NCBI GenBank assembly: GCA_002360455.1
Contig: DEQQ01000062.1
Location: forward strand, 1 to 64,000
Reading direction: 5' to 3'
DNA length: 64,000 nucleotides
Source: Saprospiraceae bacterium UBA3362
GTDB taxonomy: Bacteria > Bacteroidota > Bacteroidia > Chitinophagales > Saprospiraceae
Below, one piece after another: positions 28,915 to 38,849 of the stretch. The translations under genes and the position numbers were made by a program. The notes beneath the pieces are model-generated. The model made no database searches. It saw nothing but the letters and a program-made list of their open reading frames with translations, and was not told the DNA's origin. Position 1 is the stretch's first letter; the number at the start of each line of letters is the position of its first letter.

Positions 28915-31755
28915 ATGGCAGAATCCAAAAAGTTTATCGATTTAGATCACATCCATATCGTTGGGGCTAAAGAGCATAATTTAAAAAATATTGATCTTGA
29001 AATTCCACGAAATAAAATGATTGTAATTACGGGAATATCGGGGAGCGGAAAGTCATCATTGGCGTTTGATACAATTTATGCAGAAGGACAACGAAGGTAT
29101 ATGGAAACTTTTTCGCACTATGCTCGACAATTTATTGGATCAATAGAACGACCCGATGTAGAAAAAATTGATGGTCTTAGTCCTGTAATTTCTATTGAGC
29201 AAAAAACTACGGGCTGGAATCCGAGATCCACAGTGGGAACAATCACAGAAATTTATGATCTTTTTAGATTGATGTATGCCAGAGCAGCAGATGCTTACAG
29301 TCATGCTACAGGAAAGAAAATGGTGCGGTATTCAGAAGAACAAATGCTTGATTTAATTAAAGACCAATTTCAAAATTCGAGCATAAGTATTCTTGCACCT
29401 GTAGTGAGATCTCGTAAAGGCCATTATAGAGAATTGTTTGATCAAATCAGGAAACAAGGATTTAATAAAGTGAGACTGGATGGGGAGATAACAGATCTTA
29501 AACCCGGACTGCAAACAGATCGTTTTAAAATTCACGATATCGAAGTATTGATTGATCGGCTTCAAGTTAAACCTGAGCGATACGATCGGTTGACCTACAG
29601 CATTCAGACAGCATTGAGGATGGGAAATGATGTAGTGTTTATTCAAGATCAAGATTCGGATGAAATTATTCCATTTTCAAAAAAATTAATGGACCCAGAG
29701 ACCGGTCTTTCGTATGATGAGCCTTCACCTAACTCATTTTCTTTCAACTCGCCTTATGGAGCTTGCCCACATTGTAATGGAATAGGTCAGGTTCATGAAG
29801 CGGACTTAAAAAAAATTCTTCCGAGTCAGAAATTATCTATCAATGAAAGTGGGATTGCTCCTCTTGGAGAGCCCAGAGAAAATTTGACGTTCAAACAATT
29901 GAAACAAATTGCAGACAGATTTCGATTTACTTTTTCGACACCAATTTCAAAAATTCCAAAAAAAGCCTTGGATACAATATTGTATGGAGGAGATGATAGT
30001 TTTCCGGCTCCTACAGACAGTGTATGGTTTGACGGCTCATATCACTTGGCAGCAGAAGGATTGTGCAATATGCTCAAACGCTGGTATTCTGATACCAGCT
30101 CAGAAAAAATCCGACAATTTGCAGAAGATTTTATGATCATTACAGATTGTAAGCAATGTTCCGGAACAAGATTAAAAAAGGAGTCTTTGTTTTTTAAAAT
30201 TGATGAAAAGCATATTGCAGAGCTTGCCAATATGGATATTTCTGATTTATATCATTGGATGGAGGGATTGGAAAACAGATTGAGTCCAAAACAAGCTATT
30301 GTTGCAAAAGATGTTCTCAAGGAAATTCGTGCCAGACTTGGTTTTTTACTTTATGTTGGATTGGATTATTTAAGTTTAAATAGGTCTGCAGTGAGTTTGT
30401 CCGGAGGTGAATCTCAGAGAACAAGATTGGCTACTCAGATTGGGTCGCAACTTACAGGGATCACTTATATTTTGGACGAACCTTCCATTGGTTTGCACCA
30501 ACGTGATAATCACAGATTGATCCAATCTCTCAAAGAACTTACACAAATCGGAAATACGGTGCTTGTTGTAGAGCATGACAAAGATATCATGATGGCATCA
30601 GATTACATCATAGATCTTGGTCCGGGAGCGGGTAAGCATGGAGGCGATTTGGTAGCTCAGGGAACTCCACAAGAATTTATTCGCCTTAACTCTATAACAG
30701 CTCATTATTTAAGCGGAGTAAAGAAAATTGAAATTCCAAAACAGCGAAGAAAAGGCAATGGAAATTTTTTGACGATTTATGGAGCGACAGGACATAATCT
30801 TAAAAATTTGAGCATCAAATTTCCGCTTTCCACATTTATTTGTGTAACCGGCGTATCCGGAAGTGGAAAGTCAAGCCTCATTACTGAAACATTATATCCA
30901 ATATTAAGACAGCATTTTTACTCTTCTATTCAAAGGCCTCTTTCTTATGATTTGGTTCATGGCTTAGAACATCTTGACAAAGTGGTTGAAATAGATCAGG
31001 ACCCGATAGGCAGAACTCCGAGATCCAATCCTGCAACCTATACCAATGTTTTTACTGAGATTAGAAATTTGTTTACGGGATTGCCGGAAGCTAAAATCCG
31101 AGGATATAAAGCCGGTCGATTTTCGTTTAATGTGAAGGGAGGGCGATGTGAAACCTGTGAGGGTGGTGGACTCAGAGTTATCGAAATGAATTTTCTACCG
31201 GATGTGTATGTCCATTGTGAGGCTTGTCAAGGAAAGCGATATAATAGAGAAACATTGGAGATATTATACAAAGGAAAATCTATTGGTGATGTGTTGGATA
31301 TGACAGTAGAGGAGGCAACAGAATTTTTCTCTCATGTTCCCAATATTTATAGAAAACTAAAGACATTGCAAGAAGTAGGGTTGGGATATATTACGCTTGG
31401 TCAACAGGCTACAACTCTTTCTGGTGGTGAAGCTCAACGAGTAAAACTTGCAGAAGAACTATCGAAAAAAGATACAGGCAAAACATTTTATATCTTGGAT
31501 GAACCAACCACAGGTTTGCATTTTGAGGACATCCAACATCTCATTGTGGTCTTACAAAAATTGGTTGACCGTGGCAATACGGTTTTAGTGATAGAACATA
31601 ATTTGGATGTTGTGAAAGTCGCAGATTATGTTTTAGATTTAGGACCTGAAGGTGGAAAAAATGGAGGTAAAGTGGTAGCCTTTGGTACACCTGAACAACT
31701 TACTGGAGTCAAGGAAAGCTATACCGGACAATATTTAAAATCAGAATTGCGCTAA
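28915..31755 (+). CDS. uvrA: Excinuclease ABC subunit UvrA
   Basis: DNA damage sensor of nucleotide excision repair; dimeric ABC-type ATPase that loads UvrB. Two ATPase modules are present: Walker A GISGSGKSSLAFDT near the N-terminus and GVSGSGKSSLITETL in the second half, with signature loops LSGGESQRTRLATQIGS and LSGGEAQRVKLAEELS. Zinc-binding Cys pairs are visible in CPHCNGIGQ, with the partner CKQCSGTRLKKE, and in CETCEGGGLRVIEMNFLPDV with CEACQGKRYN. The Met at 28915 (MAESKKF) is preferred over 28903 because of the promoter position. At 946 residues it is normal for UvrA. The full second zinc finger argues for UvrA, but the UvrA2-type paralogue cannot be formally excluded. Confidence 0.94.
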   Translation: MAESKKFIDLDHIHIVGAKEHNLKNIDLEIPRNKMIVITGISGSGKSSLAFDTIYAEGQRRYMETFSHYARQFIGSIERPDVEKIDGLSPVISIEQKTTGWNPRSTVGTITEIYDLFRLMYARAADAYSHATGKKMVRYSEEQMLDLIKDQFQNSSISILAPVVRSRKGHYRELFDQIRKQGFNKVRLDGEITDLKPGLQTDRFKIHDIEVLIDRLQVKPERYDRLTYSIQTALRMGNDVVFIQDQDSDEIIPFSKKLMDPETGLSYDEPSPNSFSFNSPYGACPHCNGIGQVHEADLKKILPSQKLSINESGIAPLGEPRENLTFKQLKQIADRFRFTFSTPISKIPKKALDTILYGGDDSFPAPTDSVWFDGSYHLAAEGLCNMLKRWYSDTSSEKIRQFAEDFMIITDCKQCSGTRLKKESLFFKIDEKHIAELANMDISDLYHWMEGLENRLSPKQAIVAKDVLKEIRARLGFLLYVGLDYLSLNRSAVSLSGGESQRTRLATQIGSQLTGITYILDEPSIGLHQRDNHRLIQSLKELTQIGNTVLVVEHDKDIMMASDYIIDLGPGAGKHGGDLVAQGTPQEFIRLNSITAHYLSGVKKIEIPKQRRKGNGNFLTIYGATGHNLKNLSIKFPLSTFICVTGVSGSGKSSLITETLYPILRQHFYSSIQRPLSYDLVHGLEHLDKVVEIDQDPIGRTPRSNPATYTNVFTEIRNLFTGLPEAKIRGYKAGRFSFNVKGGRCETCEGGGLRVIEMNFLPDVYVHCEACQGKRYNRETLEILYKGKSIGDVLDMTVEEATEFFSHVPNIYRKLKTLQEVGLGYITLGQQATTLSGGEAQRVKLAEELSKKDTGKTFYILDEPTTGLHFEDIQHLIVVLQKLVDRGNTVLVIEHNLDVVKVADYVLDLGPEGGKNGGKVVAFGTPEQLTGVKESYTGQYLKSELR

Positions 31756-31850
31756 ATCAAACTTTTATAAAAACAACCAAAAATTTGGAATAAAAAGCTC
31801 CTTCTCTCTTTAGCTCAATTCTGAAAATTATATTCGTTTGACTTCAAGAA

Positions 31851-32900
31851 TTATTCTTGTTTTCTCGAACCGCTTAAGTTTATTTTTTGAGTTGTCGGTA
31901 TAGAAATATTTTTTAATCTTGCTGCATCAGCTTCTGCAAGAACTGCAGCAGGTTGATTCCAATATCCGGCTTCATCAATAATTTTACAAACCTTTGCAGC
32001 CATAGCTTCATCATTATTGAGCATGTGTTTCACGATTACTGCATAAGATTTGATGAGCCAATCTTTTGCTTCTTCGGCATTGCTTGGTTTTTTATTGATG
32101 TCGACTAATTGAGATTCTTTGATGTCTCCCCTCCAAAACAATATTGCATCAAGATAAGCTCTGAAAGGGGCTAAAGTTTGTTTAGTTTTATCCACTTTTG
32201 CCAAAATTTCTTGAGCTTCTTTTAGTCTCGAACCTCTAGCATAACATTGATACTGCCAGTAATAGGTCAATGTCCATAAGTCAGGGTTGGTTGAGAAATC
32301 ACCAATAATTTCATACATCTGTCCTGCATTTTCAAAGTCTCCTGTAGCCTGGAAATTCTGACCTAGTGTGAGATAAGTATTATATTGCAAAGTTGGGTCT
32401 AAGATAGAATCTACTCCATGAAGTGGAAGAATTCCTTTATAATTTTTTTGAGATTCCAGCAATTGAGCTGTCTTAAGGAGATCATCATTTACGTCGGCAA
32501 AATGTCTGCCTGTAAATGCACTTAGTCCTCTCCAATAAAAAACATCTGCTGTATTTGGAAATTTTGTCGCTGCTCTGTCCAAGATATCAATGGCGTTTTC
32601 TATTCTGCCAACAGACAAATACGATCTAGCATAATTGAGATAGGCGGATACGTCACCTTGTTTTTGAAGATATTTCATTCTCAATTCAGCCAATTCTTTT
32701 TCTTTTTGAGTTTTTACTTCCGGCAACTCTTGCCACTCATTCAGTTTCCTGCCATCAATGGTGGCGGCCAAAGCCTCGCCACTTCTCAGTTCCATTTCAG
32801 TTGGTTCAGTCTTTGTGCTGGTTTGTTTTACATCAGTCTTGCAACTTACAACGAATACAACTGTAGAAATTAGAAAAAGAATATTATAAACCTTGAACAT
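31851..32900 (-). CDS. TPR-containing lipoprotein
   Basis: Predicted outer-membrane or periplasmic lipoprotein. The signal ends in a lipobox-like VFVVSCK at residues ~16-21. The rest is helical with tetratricopeptide-like repeats: DVSAYLNYARSYLSVGRIEN, AIDILDRAATKFPNTADVFY, YNTYLTLGQNFQATGDFENA. Such proteins are protein-protein scaffolds; partners are unknown. No enzyme motif is visible. It faces uvrA tail to tail; the intergenic DNA on both sides is short. Confidence 0.75.
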   Translation of the reverse strand: MFKVYNILFLISTVVFVVSCKTDVKQTSTKTEPTEMELRSGEALAATIDGRKLNEWQELPEVKTQKEKELAELRMKYLQKQGDVSAYLNYARSYLSVGRIENAIDILDRAATKFPNTADVFYWRGLSAFTGRHFADVNDDLLKTAQLLESQKNYKGILPLHGVDSILDPTLQYNTYLTLGQNFQATGDFENAGQMYEIIGDFSTNPDLWTLTYYWQYQCYARGSRLKEAQEILAKVDKTKQTLAPFRAYLDAILFWRGDIKESQLVDINKKPSNAEEAKDWLIKSYAVIVKHMLNNDEAMAAKVCKIIDEAGYWNQPAAVLAEADAARLKNISIPTTQKINLSGSRKQE

Positions 32901-32987
32901 TATTTCTTATTTTTAGGCAAATTTGCTTCTTTCTAGGCTTAAATTTAATGATCATCTGAATATTAACAAAAGTTTAAATGGATCACA

Positions 32988-33743
32988 ATGAATGCCTTAT
33001 TTGTCATACTCATTCGGCTACAGCCATGCTGTATTAATAATAACGTCGACTTTTGGCTTAGAAGATCGACCGTAAAAATCGTGTTTGCATTTGGTTTCCT
33101 TATTATTTTTTCTTGCAAGGAAAACAAAGAAGAGATGATGATTGATCCCTGTAATGATCGAGTTGAGCTTGTAGATCAAGTTCCAATTGCGAGTTCTAAA
33201 GATTGGGCCCCGTATCATGTCAATCAAAAAATTTATTTAATCTCTCAGTTTGGGGATAGTTTAGTTTTGCTCGTTGAGAAAGCAAATGAAAAAGTCATTT
33301 TCTCAAGAATTCAAGAGAAAATTCCTTGCATGCAGGACCAAAGCAAGGAGCAAATATTAGTTTATAATTCTATGATGTATGAGACAGTAATTAGGCCGAT
33401 AAAACCTCATACTATTAAAACAATAAATATCACCATCAGAAATTCCCTGGACCCTAATCATTGGCCACTAGGATATTCTTATGATTACGTTACTTTTACT
33501 TCCGCTGTTGATTATGGATTCAGTGATTTGTTAAATCTGCAACTGTTTATTTTTGCAATCAATAGAGGCTATAGTTCTGATCAATTCAAACAGTATTACA
33601 TCCCACAAATCTACATTGATGGAAAAATATTTAGAGACGTTTACAAGACCGTAAGCTATGACGAATACGGAACATTTTACTATGATCGCGAGGGAATTCT
33701 AGCTTACAAACCGGCTAAAGGAGATTACTACATTCGAAAGTAA
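32988..33743 (+). CDS. Hypothetical lipoprotein
   Basis: No family recognised. Only one in-frame ATG (32988) precedes the hydrophobic segment VKIVFAFGFLIIFSCKEN, which looks like a lipoprotein signal with Cys at about residue 43; the ~27 residues before it are unusual and the true start may be a non-ATG codon nearer the signal. The mature part (about 208 residues) is rich in Tyr and Ile and reads like a beta-rich soluble domain. It converges with ydjM, with 5 bp between the two stop codons. Confidence 0.6.
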   Translation: MNALFVILIRLQPCCINNNVDFWLRRSTVKIVFAFGFLIIFSCKENKEEMMIDPCNDRVELVDQVPIASSKDWAPYHVNQKIYLISQFGDSLVLLVEKANEKVIFSRIQEKIPCMQDQSKEQILVYNSMMYETVIRPIKPHTIKTINITIRNSLDPNHWPLGYSYDYVTFTSAVDYGFSDLLNLQLFIFAINRGYSSDQFKQYYIPQIYIDGKIFRDVYKTVSYDEYGTFYYDREGILAYKPAKGDYYIRK

Positions 33744-33748
33744 ACGGT

Positions 33749-34282
33749 TCAAATATTGAGAAAATTTTGTTTTAGCCAGCCCATGAACAGTATCGGAATA
33801 GAGATTAAACCTAATATTGTCAACTCTTCAAGCAAAAATAGAATACCAGGAATACTTGAAAAAAAACCAATGCTCATAGGGCTCACCGGAATAAAATTTG
33901 CAATAAAATAACGCTCATCTATAAACGGTAAAAAAAATCCAACACCCAAACCACCATCAGTCATGGAGTCTAATAGGGAGTGAGAAATTGTACACCAAAA
34001 AAAGTGAAAAAACCATTGAACTTTTAATTCTCGAGATTCATCTTTTAAAAAGTATTGACTCAGAAGATAACTCCACAGCATTGCAAACAAAATAGAATGT
34101 GTTATTCCTCTATGTCCCCAAATGGAATGATAAGGAATACCTGCAAAAAAACCAATACCATCGATATCAGGAATACAGGAACACAGGATGCTCAACCCAA
34201 TAGCTTTGGAAACATCCAGACCAACAGGTTTTAAGCTTGCTAAGCTCATACCAAAAAAACAGTGCCCGATAATTGTAGGCAT
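33749..34282 (-). CDS. YdjM-family (DUF457) predicted membrane metal-dependent hydrolase
   Basis: Small membrane protein of 177 residues with about four hydrophobic segments. The family's His/Asp-rich motifs are present: CIPDIDGIG, WGHRGITHSILFA and ISHSLLDSMTDGG. In other bacteria relatives are LexA-regulated membrane hydrolases of unknown substrate; I see no LexA box. Starts 2 bp after the hemW stop, so it should share the hemW transcript. Confidence 0.8.
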   Translation of the reverse strand: MPTIIGHCFFGMSLASLKPVGLDVSKAIGLSILCSCIPDIDGIGFFAGIPYHSIWGHRGITHSILFAMLWSYLLSQYFLKDESRELKVQWFFHFFWCTISHSLLDSMTDGGLGVGFFLPFIDERYFIANFIPVSPMSIGFFSSIPGILFLLEELTILGLISIPILFMGWLKQNFLNI

Positions 34283-34284
34283 AA

Positions 34285-35400
34285 TTATAGAAGTTGAAGA
34301 GTAATAAAATCAGCAATATGTTTTCCTTTTCGAGATAAAGTATAGCAATCATTTTGGAGAATGAGCATATCTTCTTGATGGAGTTGTTTTAATTTTTGAA
34401 TAAATTTATTTTTATTTTGACTGTCAGGAATAGAATTTATACAAATACCTTCTTTTTTTCTTAAATTGAGCATAATAAATTCATTCCATTTATTTTCTTG
34501 AGTCAATTTTTCTGAATTCATGAATGGTTTGCCTTCTTTTAATAAGGAAATATATTGATTATTGTTTGCTATATTCCAAGAACGATAGTCATTGAGAAAG
34601 GAATGTGCTGCAGGCCCAAAACCAAGGTATGGTTGCTGTTGCCAATAAAGTGCATTATGCTTTGCTCGAAATCCCGTTTTACAAAAATTGGAAATCTCAT
34701 AATCTTCATAATCATTCAGCTCACAAAAATCCAATAGAATATCCATTTGTTCGCAGGTAAATTCATCATTCATTGAAATGGATTTCTTTTGAAAAACCTC
34801 ATGATGCAATTTGGTGTTTTCTTCAACTGTGAGGGCATAAGCAGAGAAATGCTTGATTTGGTATTCATTCATTTTTTCTAAACTCAATCTCCATTGCTCA
34901 TGTGAGCTTTGGGGAATACCATAGATCAAATCGATAGACAGATCAAGGGTGGATTCCAAAATTTTTTGAATAGCAATCTCAGATTGGGAAACCGTATGTC
35001 CACGATTCATCCACTCCAAGGCGCTGTTGTCAAAGGATTGTACTCCGAGACTTAATCTATTGATTCCAATTTGTTTAAGACCAAGTAAATAATCATGGTT
35101 GATATCTTCCGGGTTGGCCTCTAAACTAATTTCTTCTACCTTGTCCAGTATTAAATATTGACCTACAGTTTGGATCAAATTGGATATTTTGTCCGGAGGA
35201 AACAAAGAGGGAGTACCTCCTCCAAAATAAATTGTTTTCACTACCTTAGAGCCTAATTTGGATAATCGAGTATGAATTTCCAAGAGCATTGACTCATAAA
35301 GCTCTTTTGCAGTAGATAAATTTGTAGAGAAATGAAAATTACAGTAGTGACATTTGCGTTTACAATAAGGGATATGAAAATATATTGAAATTGATTCCAT
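34285..35400 (-). CDS. hemW: HemW-like radical SAM protein
   Basis: Coproporphyrinogen-oxidase-like radical SAM protein; HemW members are thought to be heme chaperones rather than oxidases. The cluster motif is CKRKCHYCNF (C-x3-C-x2-C) near residue 17. Next come TIYFGGGTPSLFPP, EISLEANPEDI, RLSLGVQSFDNSALEWMNRGHT and DLIYGIPQSSHEQW, all HemW/HemN landmarks. The C-terminal HemN domain is present (YLGFGPAAHSFLND). I start it at ATG 35400 (MESIS), because a TAnnTTTG box sits at 35417-35410, downstream of an alternative start at 35412. That places the ATG within a few bases of the transcript 5' end. The ATG overlaps that of the divergent gene. Confidence 0.9.
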   Translation of the reverse strand: MESISIYFHIPYCKRKCHYCNFHFSTNLSTAKELYESMLLEIHTRLSKLGSKVVKTIYFGGGTPSLFPPDKISNLIQTVGQYLILDKVEEISLEANPEDINHDYLLGLKQIGINRLSLGVQSFDNSALEWMNRGHTVSQSEIAIQKILESTLDLSIDLIYGIPQSSHEQWRLSLEKMNEYQIKHFSAYALTVEENTKLHHEVFQKKSISMNDEFTCEQMDILLDFCELNDYEDYEISNFCKTGFRAKHNALYWQQQPYLGFGPAAHSFLNDYRSWNIANNNQYISLLKEGKPFMNSEKLTQENKWNEFIMLNLRKKEGICINSIPDSQNKNKFIQKLKQLHQEDMLILQNDCYTLSRKGKHIADFITLQLL

Positions 35401-37141
35401 GAACTTTTGCAAAGATAAGATATTCCTACTTTTATTATCGACACTTGGAGTATGTGAAATTTTTTCTCAGCCTCAATTTTCCTGTGATAGTGTTATTTGC
35501 TATCCTTATTCTGTAAAGGATAGTGTATATCTATTTCAGGCAATCCTGAAGAGTTATAAGGAGTTCATAGGAGAAGGCCATTTATCTACGATATATGAAA
35601 TTATCGAACGCGATAGCCTGCATACCAATGTTTGCTTTAGCACGGGGACAAAAGTCAAATTAGCGCATTTGCATACACGGTTGATTTCTGAAAATGACAG
35701 CCTGGAGTATGATCAATTGTCTACTCCACAGACGGCATCCCAATGGATTTCCCAATTGCATTTTGTATTGGATAGTTTGGCCAACCATTCCTACCCTTTG
35801 AGCACCATTCATCTCAATTTAGTCCAACTAAGAAACGATAGCCTCTATGGAAATGCCCAAATAATGACAGGCCCAAAAATGGAAAATGGAAAATTAGTTC
35901 AAAGAAATTATACCGCTTTTCATTCAAAATATTTATATTATTTGAGCCGGTGGCGAAGAGATTTGGATTTTAAATTATCTTCTATTTCGGAGTTAGACAA
36001 GCAATTGGAACAATTGCCTTATGTAGAATTGATGCAAAACTCAAAACCCGTTTTTTTAGGTAAAAAGACGGACCTCTGGATATATCTTAAGAAAAAGAAT
36101 GCAAGCAGATTTGAGTTTTTATTGGGATTGAACCGAATCAATTCTATTTCTGTAAATAATCAATACAGACTGACAGGTGAAGCCGAAATGGAATTGTGGA
36201 ATTCATTTAAACTGGGAGAAAAACTGTATTTAAAATATGAAAATTTGAATATCAATTCTCCGCGATTTAAAACAGAAATTAATTTTCCATATATCTTTAT
36301 TTTACCTATTGGAATGGACTATCAGTTTCATTTATTCCGGAGTGCAGAATCCTTTATTCATTTAAAACATCAGCTGCAGGTTTCAATTCCGATTAGACCT
36401 TTTGCAACGACAGGATTAATGGCGTTGTTTCAATCCTCTTTTTTGCTTAATCCGTCCAAAGAGTTGATCAATCCTATTTCATGGGCGCCAAGTTTAATGG
36501 ATTTTAATTCAAAGTTATTCGGCGTTTTTTACCAATACCAAAAATTGGATCAGATTCAAAATCCAAGAAAAGGGATTATCTTAAAAACCAATATAGCTAT
36601 TGGAGCAAAAAAATATATTTTAAGTAACGGGATTGAAAACATCATTGACCCAACCATTCCTCTAAAAGCCATAGTCGATAGTTTAAATCAATATTCTGAT
36701 CAGGGTTTGCTTTCTCTCAATTTTAGTTTGTTTACTTCCCTTTCAAAACGCAGTATTTTGGTCAACAGATACCAACAATCTTCTTATTTTACACAGGGTA
36801 AAATTTTAAAGAATGAAATGTTCAGAGTAGGTGGATTTAGAACATTGAGGGGATTCAATGAAGAGCAATTTCTTGCCGATCATTATTTTATTGGCACAGC
36901 AGAATATAGATTTTTATTGGATAGAAGCAGTTATTTATTTCTGTTTTGCGATTATGGATTACTCAGCAATGTCTATCAAATTCCAAAAAGATGGACTACA
37001 AACATTGGGCTTGGTACAGGAATTCAATTTAGAACAGCTGTGGGTAATTTTAATTTGGCGATTGCCAATGGCAAACAAAATTCATTGAAATGGGATGTAA
37101 GGAACACCAGAGTTCACTTTGGTTATATTTCCTTGTTTTAG
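35399..37141 (+). CDS. Omp85/BamA-superfamily outer-membrane barrel protein
   Basis: Exported protein of 580 residues. It has a signal peptide (IFLLLLSTLGVCEIFSQP), an N-terminal half of mixed alpha/beta character that could hold one or two POTRA-like domains, and a C-terminal barrel. The barrel signature FRVGGFRTLRGFNEEQF matches the conserved R-G-F/Y loop of BamA/FhaC-type proteins, and the protein ends in Phe as expected of outer-membrane barrels. Too short for BamA itself, it may be a lipid- or protein-translocation paralogue. Its ATG (35399-35401) overlaps the hemW ATG in one CATG, and its stop overlaps the stop of the convergent transglycosylase gene. Confidence 0.75.
   Translation: MNFCKDKIFLLLLSTLGVCEIFSQPQFSCDSVICYPYSVKDSVYLFQAILKSYKEFIGEGHLSTIYEIIERDSLHTNVCFSTGTKVKLAHLHTRLISENDSLEYDQLSTPQTASQWISQLHFVLDSLANHSYPLSTIHLNLVQLRNDSLYGNAQIMTGPKMENGKLVQRNYTAFHSKYLYYLSRWRRDLDFKLSSISELDKQLEQLPYVELMQNSKPVFLGKKTDLWIYLKKKNASRFEFLLGLNRINSISVNNQYRLTGEAEMELWNSFKLGEKLYLKYENLNINSPRFKTEINFPYIFILPIGMDYQFHLFRSAESFIHLKHQLQVSIPIRPFATTGLMALFQSSFLLNPSKELINPISWAPSLMDFNSKLFGVFYQYQKLDQIQNPRKGIILKTNIAIGAKKYILSNGIENIIDPTIPLKAIVDSLNQYSDQGLLSLNFSLFTSLSKRSILVNRYQQSSYFTQGKILKNEMFRVGGFRTLRGFNEEQFLADHYFIGTAEYRFLLDRSSYLFLFCDYGLLSNVYQIPKRWTTNIGLGTGIQFRTAVGNFNLAIANGKQNSLKWDVRNTRVHFGYISLF
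35410..35417 (-). promoter_or_regulatory. -7 box of the hemW promoter inside the Omp85 gene
   Basis: On the minus strand, TATCTTTG (TAnnTTTG), 9 bp before the hemW ATG at 35400. It lies in codons 4-7 of the opposite gene. Confidence 0.5.
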
Positions 37142-38439
37142 AGTTGAGCTGATTTACTCACTAACAAAACCTGACCCGGAGTCAAGGCTAATTCAGTATC
37201 CAACTTATTCCATTGTATCAAATCATTTACGGATGTATTTTTATATTGTAAGGCAATATCCATCAGACATTCTGTAGATTGAACAACGTGGTAGATATAA
37301 TCTTTTTCAGGATTTTTTGAATTCACCTCAGATTTGCTTAATTTATCAGATGCAGGAATAAAAAGTTCGTATTCCAATTCTTCTTCTTGGCGAATAACTA
37401 TTCCGTGAGGATCAAAAACATAAGGACGAGAGAAACTAATGATTTCATGAAACTTCATTTCCGGATCCAAGGCTTTTAATTCTTCATAACTCAAACCGTC
37501 TTTGCGTTCATGCTTGCTGATATAATAATCTGTAAAAGCAGTCAACAAACTATCCGGTAAGCTTACATACAAGCCATTGTCGGATTCAGGTATAATATTT
37601 CTCTTAAAGCTAGGATTGAATTCTTCAAATAATTCTCGATCTATTTTAGTTTGTTTCAACATCTCTTTGATGTTGATTTCCTTATATATTTTAATGTAAC
37701 TGAGCGGCAGAGGAATTTCTTCTTCGACACTTGGCAGTAGGCCATGATCACCATAAAATTGCATCATGTAACACATTCCTATAAAAGCGGGAACAAAAAG
37801 TTGAGTTTGTCTAGGCAAAAATGTTCTTAATTCCCAAAAACTTTTTCCATTTCCTGCTTCGATTAATTCTACAATCTTATTTTCTCCGCAATTGTAAGCA
37901 GCCAGTACCAATGCCCAATCACCAAACATATTATACAATCGGTTGAGGTATCGAATAGCCGCTTGAGTAGACAGCACCACATCCTGCCTTTGATCCATTT
38001 TATCGTCCACTTTCAATCCCCATATTCTTGCAGTCGGAGCCATAAATTGCCAAAGCCCTGCAGCGCCTACTCCGGATTTTGCAGAGGGGTTAAGTGCAGA
38101 TTCTATTGCAGCAAGATACTTTAATTCTGAAGGCAAATTAGCCTCCATAAAAAGCTTATCTATTAATGGAAAATAATGTTCTCTCCGTTTAAGTAATAAT
38201 TTGCTCGAAGATCTATCTGTTGATGTAAATCGCCTTACCTGATCAAGAATATCTTCATCTACCACAAACGGTCCGACTATGGTGTACATTCCATTTAATC
38301 TTTCCTTTACTTCTGACTCACTGAAAATATTTTCCCCTTTACTATTATTATTTGCTTCGTTATATACGATCTTACCTTTGTTACTTGTCCAGGAAGACAA
38401 GAACAAAAAAGCTACAAGGAAGAAAGTAAATTCACGCAT
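37138..38439 (-). CDS. Membrane-bound lytic murein transglycosylase (SLT + LysM), MltD-like
   Basis: Cell-wall enzyme that cleaves MurNAc-GlcNAc bonds to 1,6-anhydro products. After a signal sequence (FTFFLVAFLFLSSWTS), the SLT domain has the catalytic Glu in AAIESALNPSAKSGVGAAGLW, followed by GLWQFMAPTARIWGL and LAAYNCGENKI. A LysM peptidoglycan-binding domain closes the protein (YHVVQSTECLMDIALQYKNT and WNKLDTELALTPGQVLLV). The frame is open from a GTG at 38493, but the Met at 38439 places the signal sequence at the N-terminus. The last stop codon bases overlap the stop of the Omp85 gene on the other strand. Confidence 0.88.
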   Translation of the reverse strand: MREFTFFLVAFLFLSSWTSNKGKIVYNEANNNSKGENIFSESEVKERLNGMYTIVGPFVVDEDILDQVRRFTSTDRSSSKLLLKRREHYFPLIDKLFMEANLPSELKYLAAIESALNPSAKSGVGAAGLWQFMAPTARIWGLKVDDKMDQRQDVVLSTQAAIRYLNRLYNMFGDWALVLAAYNCGENKIVELIEAGNGKSFWELRTFLPRQTQLFVPAFIGMCYMMQFYGDHGLLPSVEEEIPLPLSYIKIYKEINIKEMLKQTKIDRELFEEFNPSFKRNIIPESDNGLYVSLPDSLLTAFTDYYISKHERKDGLSYEELKALDPEMKFHEIISFSRPYVFDPHGIVIRQEEELEYELFIPASDKLSKSEVNSKNPEKDYIYHVVQSTECLMDIALQYKNTSVNDLIQWNKLDTELALTPGQVLLVSKSAQL

Positions 38440-38540
38440 AGTCACAACCATAAACTCGGTTTTTAGGATTTTACGTCCATTCAATTGTCTCACTTAAGAC
38501 AACAGTGCTTACGTTTTGGAATTAAAGCAAAAAAGGAACG

Positions 38541-38548
38541 CAAAGATA
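38541..38548 (-). promoter_or_regulatory. -7 box upstream of the transglycosylase gene
   Basis: On the minus strand TATCTTTG fits TAnnTTTG; it implies a leader of roughly 95 nt to the ATG at 38439. Confidence 0.4.
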
Positions 38549-38849
38549 CGCCATTTAGTCTAAATTACCAGTTAATCAAAACAATAATATGTTAACATAC
38601 ATAAATGATATTTAATATTTATAAAAAACTAAATATCAATAATTTAAACTAAAAAATAAACAAATATCAGGGAAAACCACGATACGAAATTGGAGTGATT
38701 TTAAGGGTTTTTCCAGAAGTTTTTAATATTAAAAACGTATTATTATTTTATTCCATTAACAAAATTGTTCAGTCTGAAGCCAGGCCATTTCGGCTTCAAA
38801 TAGAATAATTGAGCTCGTTCACGCTATCATTTCAGTGAGATAAGGAGCT
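38549..38849. other. AT-rich spacer, no gene seen
   Basis: Between the transglycosylase promoter and the end of the NuoEF-like gene. Very AT-rich, with no supported feature. Confidence 0.45.
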
